Assembly: GCA_964544765.1 (NCBI GenBank)
Contig: CAZJDM010000134.1
Span: 1 to 11,572, forward strand
Direction of reading: 5' to 3'
Source of the DNA: CAZJDM01 sp964544765
Lineage (GTDB): Bacteria; Bdellovibrionota_B; Oligoflexia; CAYFLR01
DNA: 11,572 bases
The translations under genes and the position numbers were made by a program. Shown in pieces: positions 7,092 to 11,572 of this stretch; position 1 is the first letter of the stretch; the number at the start of each line of letters is the position of its first letter. The notes beneath the pieces were generated by a model, which was not told the origin of the DNA, searched no databases, and worked only from the letters and a program-made list of their open reading frames with translations.

Positions 7092-10000
7092 TTGAAATAC
7101 ATCATTATTCGCTTTTTTGGTTTTTTTCGTTCTTTTCGCTATTTTTACTATTTTTTTTACTTTTTCTATTTTTGCTTCATTAGTCTGTTAATAATCGGAC
7201 ACACAGCTCAAGCTTCTTTTAAGAACTACACTAAATTTCCCTGGTCAACGATTGAGACCAAGCATTTTATCATTCATTATCATCGTGGAGCTGAACATTG
7301 TGCGGCAATACCGGTTGAGTATGGAGATAAATGGTTTGATCAGATTAATAAGTTAATTAAATATCCCCTAAAGGAAAAAATTCATGTTGTGGTCCGTGAT
7401 GATATGCCTGAGCCAGGAGGAGAGGCTTTTTCTGATTCGGATCTATTAATTTTTATGTGTACCGATCTGCATTCTCCTTTTCGAGGAAAAACCAGAGGTC
7501 TTGGTACGGTCTTTGTTCATGAGTTGATCCATGATTTAACTTTAAAAAAGCAATCATATTTTTCAGAATTATCTACTATGATGGAGCTGGAATTTAATAC
7601 TGATCATAAAGCCAATGATTATATTGTCAATAATTCTATTTCTATCTCCGATGTTAACCGTTCTATGTGGTGGACAGAGGGTATAGCTCAATTTATCAAT
7701 AATCAGATTGGTATTAGTCCTTGGACCAGTCAGCGTGATATGATGCTTCGTTCGGCCTTTATTCAGAATAAACTTTTAAAATGGGAGGAATTGGACGTTT
7801 TTAGCGATAAAAAAGGTTTAGAAGGGGAACGTTTGTATAATCAAGGCTTTGATATGCTGCGTTTTGTTAGTGAGAAATTTGGTGCTGATAAGCCGATGGA
7901 GATTGCAAGTGCCAGGAGTAAGCAATATTTGTTTAATTGGAAAGATAGTGTAAAGTTGGCTCTGGGTATTTCGGGTGAAAAGTTATATAAAATGTGGTTC
8001 AAGGATCGAACCAACAAGATAAAAGCATTTTATAAAAAGAGAGGAAAAATCTTTGAAGGAATTCCTTTTGTCATTGAGGATACTAAAAAAGATGAAGATG
8101 AGAATCGAGAGGCTAGGGATCGACCAATAGGAATTAATTATTTTAAAATGTCACCTGATGGTAAGCATGCGGCTTTTGTTTCTGATGCGTGGCCCTTTAC
8201 CTTGAGAATCGTATCTTTTAAAAATGTTATAACTAAACCGATAGATTTAAACAAACTACCGGCTGGGATAGGAGACATAGAAGTCGAAGATGTTAATTTT
8301 GGTCAGGTAGATTTCTCGTCTGATAGTAAATATATTGTCTATAGTAAGCTGGTGGATCCGTTGTTTGATACTAAAGCCGAGTATATGATAGATTTGTATG
8401 AACTAAGATTGTCTACTGGAACAGAAAGAAGGATTACCTATAACAAAAGAGCTCGAGATCCAGCTTATTCCCCTGATGGTAAAGAAGTAGCTTTTAATAG
8501 TTGTTTTGATTCGACCTGTAATTTATCAGTTGTTCAAAGATCCAAGGGGCGGGGACGAACCAGGATTCTTTTCAATAAGGATAAAAAACTTCCTGAGTTT
8601 TGGATTTATGGAATCGATTATTCACCTGATGGGAAAAATATTTTAATGGGTGTTCGTCAGGTACATCAAACCTTTTTAGCCTTATTTAACAGGCAAACAA
8701 ATCGATTAAAGGTTTTAATTAAGGATGAGTTTGATAATCATGATCCGGTTTATTCTTCCAAAGGCAAAGGTATTTATTATTCCACTGAACGTTCAGGCGG
8801 TGTCCATGATATTCATTATTTGGACCTTTCTTCATTACGATCCAAGCCAGTTACCAGGGTTCGTTTTGGAGCTTTCGCTCCATTTCCTTTTAAGGGAGCA
8901 GTGTACTATTCCCACTTTACGGCCTTTGGTTTTAGGATCAATAAAATTACCAGTTTGCCACCAAAAGCAAAAATGGTTGTTGTTCAAAAGACTAAAGATC
9001 CATTGATTATGCAGAGTAAAAAAGATGTGAGTATGCTATTAAAGAAACAAAAACCTTACTCGGCGTTGGATAATAATTATCAACCGATGATTATGGTCCC
9101 TAGAATGGGGTATAGTAATCGTGATTTTTTTGGTGGTGGTTATGTTGAGATGGGTGATTATTTAGAGAGGCACAAAGTTCAATTTTTCGTTCAATTAAGC
9201 AGGGACTGGGCTGCGGGTTTGACTTACATTAATCATCAGCTACTGCCCACCATAACTCTTTCGGTTAGTCACTATGCCAGTCATTATAGTACGGGGGAAT
9301 ATATTGAAGATACAGGACAAGGATGGTTCTTTGGGGGATATAGGAAGTCCAAATATATTTATGATTTTGCTACTTTGGATGTTACTTTTGACTTAAATTC
9401 CACCACTCATTTGAGCTTTTTAGCTGATTATAGTCGGGGATCGATGCAGTCATCTTTTGAGGGAGGAGAATTAACTCTTCTGTATGAAGGTGTAAAACCT
9501 GCTGTTAGATGGTTTTATGATGAAAATGATGATTCGTTTGATATAAATCCTAATGATGTCAGGAAATTTTTATTTCAAACTGGTCCTGTCATAGATGTTT
9601 ATAATAGTATGCCTCTTAGTTTTAAAAGTAAATTGGCCTATACGGAATTTATTCCCGTTCCAGGAACAGACTATCATACCCTTGATTTTGCCATCACTTT
9701 GGAACACACTACTGACTACGTTAATAGCGATGATTATTCTTGTTTTCAATATAGGACTCCAGATTTATCTACCACTGATGGTTTACCAACTTATATGGGA
9801 TCAGGATATGAGGTTTCTGTTGGATGTGGAGAAAAAATGTTTGCCGCGTCTTTAGGATATAGATTTCCTATTGTCAGAAATATGAATAAAAAGTTGTGGA
9901 TTTTCTATTTTAAAGATATTTATACCACAATTTTTTCAAGTGTGGGCAATGCCTGGAGTTATGATCAAGATTATTTTTCTGAAGAGAATATTCCTTCTTA

Positions 10001-10280
10001 TTTGTACGATTATTATAATAATGTTGAAGAGCCAGAGTGGTTGTTGAAGAAGGTTGGTCTTTTAACTGACGCGGGAATCGAATTTAGGATTTCCAGTTAT
10101 ATTCATAATAATTTTCCCTGGAACGGTATGATCAGGGTAGCGTATGGCTTTGATAATGTCGTTGATTGGAGAGACGTCGATAATGATAGACTTAGCCCAG
10201 TTTATACCGGAGAAATTGATGACTTTGAAACTGAAGGTAAAAGATTGCGTTTTTACAGCTATTGGGGTACAACATTTTAG
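7092..10280 (+). CDS. gluzincin metallopeptidase - PD40 propeller - Omp85-like outer-membrane barrel protein
   Basis: A 1062-residue three-part envelope protein. (1) Residues 1-42 are a very Phe/Tyr-rich signal sequence ending TAQA|SF. (2) Residues about 45-320 form a peptidase-MA-like domain with HELIH at 143-147 and WWTEGIAQF, in which Glu196 is the likely third zinc ligand: a gluzincin signature with all key residues present. (3) Residues about 345-640 carry TolB-type PD40 repeats: MSPDGKHAAF (~353), VDFSSDSKYIVY (~406), DPAYSPDGKEVAF (~456), IDYSPDGKNIL (~508), DPVYSSKGKGIYY (~551). (4) Residues about 670-1062 alternate like a beta-barrel and include GYRFPIV and FSSVGNAW (about 920-955), reminiscent of Omp85/BamA barrels, and end in Phe. 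No POTRA domains are seen. The likely role is an outer-membrane-anchored protease, perhaps involved in surface-protein processing; the substrate is unknown. The TTG start is supported by AAGGGAG. Confidence is high for the peptidase and propeller, moderate for the Omp85 assignment. Confidence 0.82.
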   Translation: MKYIIIRFFGFFRSFRYFYYFFYFFYFCFISLLIIGHTAQASFKNYTKFPWSTIETKHFIIHYHRGAEHCAAIPVEYGDKWFDQINKLIKYPLKEKIHVVVRDDMPEPGGEAFSDSDLLIFMCTDLHSPFRGKTRGLGTVFVHELIHDLTLKKQSYFSELSTMMELEFNTDHKANDYIVNNSISISDVNRSMWWTEGIAQFINNQIGISPWTSQRDMMLRSAFIQNKLLKWEELDVFSDKKGLEGERLYNQGFDMLRFVSEKFGADKPMEIASARSKQYLFNWKDSVKLALGISGEKLYKMWFKDRTNKIKAFYKKRGKIFEGIPFVIEDTKKDEDENREARDRPIGINYFKMSPDGKHAAFVSDAWPFTLRIVSFKNVITKPIDLNKLPAGIGDIEVEDVNFGQVDFSSDSKYIVYSKLVDPLFDTKAEYMIDLYELRLSTGTERRITYNKRARDPAYSPDGKEVAFNSCFDSTCNLSVVQRSKGRGRTRILFNKDKKLPEFWIYGIDYSPDGKNILMGVRQVHQTFLALFNRQTNRLKVLIKDEFDNHDPVYSSKGKGIYYSTERSGGVHDIHYLDLSSLRSKPVTRVRFGAFAPFPFKGAVYYSHFTAFGFRINKITSLPPKAKMVVVQKTKDPLIMQSKKDVSMLLKKQKPYSALDNNYQPMIMVPRMGYSNRDFFGGGYVEMGDYLERHKVQFFVQLSRDWAAGLTYINHQLLPTITLSVSHYASHYSTGEYIEDTGQGWFFGGYRKSKYIYDFATLDVTFDLNSTTHLSFLADYSRGSMQSSFEGGELTLLYEGVKPAVRWFYDENDDSFDINPNDVRKFLFQTGPVIDVYNSMPLSFKSKLAYTEFIPVPGTDYHTLDFAITLEHTTDYVNSDDYSCFQYRTPDLSTTDGLPTYMGSGYEVSVGCGEKMFAASLGYRFPIVRNMNKKLWIFYFKDIYTTIFSSVGNAWSYDQDYFSEENIPSYLYDYYNNVEEPEWLLKKVGLLTDAGIEFRISSYIHNNFPWNGMIRVAYGFDNVVDWRDVDNDRLSPVYTGEIDDFETEGKRLRFYSYWGTTF

Positions 10281-10286
10281 CTGTAG

Positions 10287-10294
10287 AAAGGTGG
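10287..10294 (+). promoter_or_regulatory. ribosome binding site of argF
   Basis: AAAGGTGG lies seven bases before the ATG at 10302, within the 21-base gap after the preceding stop. No promoter or terminator fits in that gap, so argF is probably read from the upstream operon transcript. Confidence 0.6.
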
Positions 10295-10301
10295 GTAAAA
10301 T

Positions 10302-11246
10302 ATGGTTAATTTAAATGGTCGAGATCTTCTTACTTTAATTGATTATAGTCCCGCGGAGATCAAGCATCTGGTTGATCTGTCTTATGAGTTAAAAAAAGAA
10401 AAAATACAAGGACGTTTTCCTAAAAGGTTGAATAATAAAAATATCGCTTTAATATTTGAAAAACCTTCTACCAGGACTCGGTGTGCATTTACAGTGGCCT
10501 GTTATGATGAGGGGGCTCATCCTGAGTATTTGGGTAAAGGTGATATTCAAATGGGTAAAAAGGAAAGTATCGCTGATACGGCCCGAGTATTATCCAGATA
10601 TTTTGATGGTATTGAATTTAGAGGATTTGAACATCGTACTGTGGAGGAACTAGCAAAGTTTTCAACTGTTCCAGTTTGGAACGGTTTGACCGATCAATTT
10701 CATCCTACACAAATATTGGCTGATTTGCTTACCATCAAGGAGAATTTTGGGGATTTTGGTGGTTTGAAGATGGTTTATATGGGTGATGGACGTAATAATA
10801 TGGCTAATTCTTTAATGATTGGCTCAGCTAAAATGGGAATAGACTTTGGTGTAGCCGCTCCTAAATCTTTGTGGCCCGAGGAGCAATTAATTGGGAAAGC
10901 CAAAGATATTGCGGGTAATAATAGTCGGGTTGATTTCTCTGAAGATCCTTATGAAGCGGTTAAAGGAGTGGATGTGGTTTATACAGATGTATGGGTGTCG
11001 ATGGGAGAAGAAGACAAACCGGGTATGAGTGATCGTATAAAGAGTTTAGAACCTTATCAAATAACTACCCAAATTATGGAAGCAAGTCAGAAAGATGGGG
11101 CCATTTTTCTGCATTGTTTACCGGCAGTTCATGGCAGAGAAGTAACCGAAGAGGTTTTTGAGGGTAAGTGGTCCAAAGTATTCGATCAAGCGGAAAATAG
11201 GCTCCACACTATCAAAGCGGTTATGGTTGCTTCTATCGGAGTTTGA
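10302..11246 (+). CDS. argF: ornithine carbamoyltransferase
   Basis: Transfers the carbamoyl group of carbamoyl phosphate to ornithine to give citrulline in the cytoplasm; arginine biosynthesis, or the reverse phosphorolysis of citrulline in the catabolic form. All signature motifs are present and intact: carbamoyl-phosphate-binding STRTR at residues 56-60, HPTQ at 134-137, the ornithine-binding DxxxSMG segment (Asp229, SMG 233-235) and HCLPA at 271-275 with the active-site Cys272. It ends in the typical FDQAENRLHTIKAVMVAS helix. At 314 residues it is about 20 shorter than E. coli ArgF. The difference lies in the loop after HCLPA, where other bacteria also have a short version, so it is not truncated. 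No argG, argH, arcA or carbamate kinase gene is nearby, so anabolic ArgF versus catabolic ArcB cannot be decided from context. It is the last gene of the operon that begins at 3921. Confidence 0.95.
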   Translation: MVNLNGRDLLTLIDYSPAEIKHLVDLSYELKKEKIQGRFPKRLNNKNIALIFEKPSTRTRCAFTVACYDEGAHPEYLGKGDIQMGKKESIADTARVLSRYFDGIEFRGFEHRTVEELAKFSTVPVWNGLTDQFHPTQILADLLTIKENFGDFGGLKMVYMGDGRNNMANSLMIGSAKMGIDFGVAAPKSLWPEEQLIGKAKDIAGNNSRVDFSEDPYEAVKGVDVVYTDVWVSMGEEDKPGMSDRIKSLEPYQITTQIMEASQKDGAIFLHCLPAVHGREVTEEVFEGKWSKVFDQAENRLHTIKAVMVASIGV

Positions 11247-11325
11247 CTATTTGCTAATGCCAAATGTATCTGTAGCTCTGTCCAGCCCGCTTATAAAGTT
11301 GTAACGCGATCCTGATAAAATATGG

Positions 11326-11365
11326 AATATTTGGGCCTAAATTGATGAATAATTTGGAAAATATT
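11326..11365 (+). terminator. imperfect stem-loop, possible end of the operon transcript
   Basis: AATATTT (11326-11332) pairs with AAATATT (11359-11365). Inside it, CC (11336-11337) and AAATT (11339-11343) pair with GG (11356-11357) and AATTT (11351-11355) around a 7-base loop. This gives about 14 base pairs interrupted by an internal loop and a bulged T. T-rich sequence follows at 11367-11374 and further on. The stem is AT-rich and 80 bases past the argF stop, so it may be weak. Confidence 0.33.
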
Positions 11366-11464
11366 GATTATTTTAAGATTTAGTTTTCTTTTAATTTACC
11401 TTACTTAGCATAATCTCATCAAATCTTAATTATATTTAGCAGGAAAACTTAATTTTATTCGCGT

Positions 11465-11503
11465 TTATCCCGATTAAGACAATAAGGGATAATAATTTAT
11501 AAC
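11465..11503 (+). promoter_or_regulatory. dyad overlapping a promoter-like site near the window end
   Basis: TTATCCC (11465-11471) and GGGATAA (11486-11492) are perfect 7-base inverted arms with a 14-base spacer. TTAAGA at 11474-11479 and TATAAC at 11498-11503 are 18 bases apart and resemble -35 and -10 elements. The dyad surrounds the -35 and runs into the spacer, as a repressor operator would. It precedes the possible gene start at 11538. Confidence 0.3.
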
Positions 11504-11537
11504 ATTCTTAAATTCCTAATTTTTTAAGGATTATGTG

Positions 11538-11572
11538 ATGTGCTATGTAAAAATATATAAAAATAGTATAAA
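11538..11572 (+). CDS. possible start of a further gene (partial)
   Basis: An ATG at 11538 is preceded by AAGGA at 11526-11530 with a 7-base gap, and the frame stays open to the window end (MCYVKIYKNSI). A promoter-like site lies 35-65 bases upstream. Only 11 codons are visible, so the call rests on the ribosome binding site and nothing can be said about the product. Confidence 0.33.
   Translation, partial: MCYVKIYKNSI

Larger units (their letters stand above)
11247..11537. other. AT-rich non-coding stretch after argF
   Basis: No credible gene lies in these 291 bases; every frame is broken by frequent stops. The first 70 bases are less AT-rich than the rest but contain only a 15-codon open frame with no ribosome binding site. 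The stretch holds a terminator-like hairpin (11326-11365), a 9-base inverted repeat TTAAGATTT/AAATCTTAA (11373-11381 and 11421-11429, 39 bases apart) and a dyad overlapping a promoter-like site (11465-11503). Confidence 0.6.

Noticed and set aside
8725..9006. 93-codon open frame inside the peptidase-propeller-barrel gene
   Set aside because: It lies in another frame within a clearly coding region, has no ribosome binding site, and overlaps conserved PD40-repeat sequence of the real gene.
9595..9855. 86-codon open frame inside the barrel-encoding part of the same gene
   Set aside because: Alternative-frame reading of AT-rich barrel-coding sequence; its hydrophobic look comes from T-rich codons and there is no start signal.
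10456..10653. 65-codon open frame inside argF
   Set aside because: It covers the STRTR-encoding region of a firmly identified gene in another frame and has no ribosome binding site.
11249..11265. Hairpin ATTTG/CAAAT directly after argF as a terminator
   Set aside because: Only 5 bp, and it is followed by mixed sequence without a T-run.
11257..11304. 15-codon open frame in the less AT-rich stretch after argF
   Set aside because: No ribosome binding site, very short, and no recognisable peptide or leader-like pattern.
11373..11429. 9-base inverted repeat TTAAGATTT/AAATCTTAA as a mobile-element end or attachment site
   Set aside because: No transposase or integrase gene and no flanking target duplication; arms this AT-rich recur by chance in this composition.

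Overview
This is an AT-rich bacterial window, roughly two-thirds A+T by eye, with Leu codons dominated by TTA. It has strong AAGGAG/GGTGG-type ribosome binding sites and several exported proteins. Two large proteins look like outer-membrane beta-barrels ending in an aromatic residue (C-terminal ...FF and ...TTF), so the host is almost certainly a didermic (Gram-negative type) bacterium. The sequence alone does not settle the phylum. No tRNA, rRNA, CRISPR array, insertion sequence or phage gene was seen.

Layout. (1) 2-58: apparent C-terminal tail of an unidentified upstream gene. (2) 168-842: exported dual-specificity/tyrosine phosphatase with an intact HCxxGxDRTG active site, preceded by an operator-like dyad. 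(3) 1033-3204: dipeptidyl-peptidase III family (M49) zinc peptidase with a signal peptide, which is unusual for a family best known from the cytosol. (4) 3223-3729, minus strand: small membrane-anchored protein of unknown function, convergent with the M49 gene and with a good promoter of its own. (5) 3921-11246: four co-directional genes separated by 8, 37 and 21 bases, probably one operon. These are an exported beta-propeller protein, a 350-residue outer-membrane barrel, a 1062-residue three-part protein (gluzincin-type HEXXH metallopeptidase, TolB-like PD40 propeller, Omp85/BamA-like barrel) and ornithine carbamoyltransferase. (6) 11247-11572: AT-rich non-coding stretch with a terminator-like hairpin, a promoter-like site under a dyad, and possibly the first 11 codons of another gene.

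How the genes might work together. The first three genes of the operon all act in the envelope: a secreted propeller, a barrel, and a peptidase-propeller-barrel that could be surface-exposed or periplasmic while anchored in the outer membrane. They read as one envelope module, possibly for outer-membrane protein processing or protein/peptide handling. The exported M49 exopeptidase upstream would suit peptide scavenging in the same compartment. The linkage to argF (cytosolic arginine metabolism) is unexpected. A link between external peptide breakdown and amino-acid metabolism is attractive but is only an inference. The gluzincin-propeller-Omp85 protein and its two partners are the most novel-looking part of the window.
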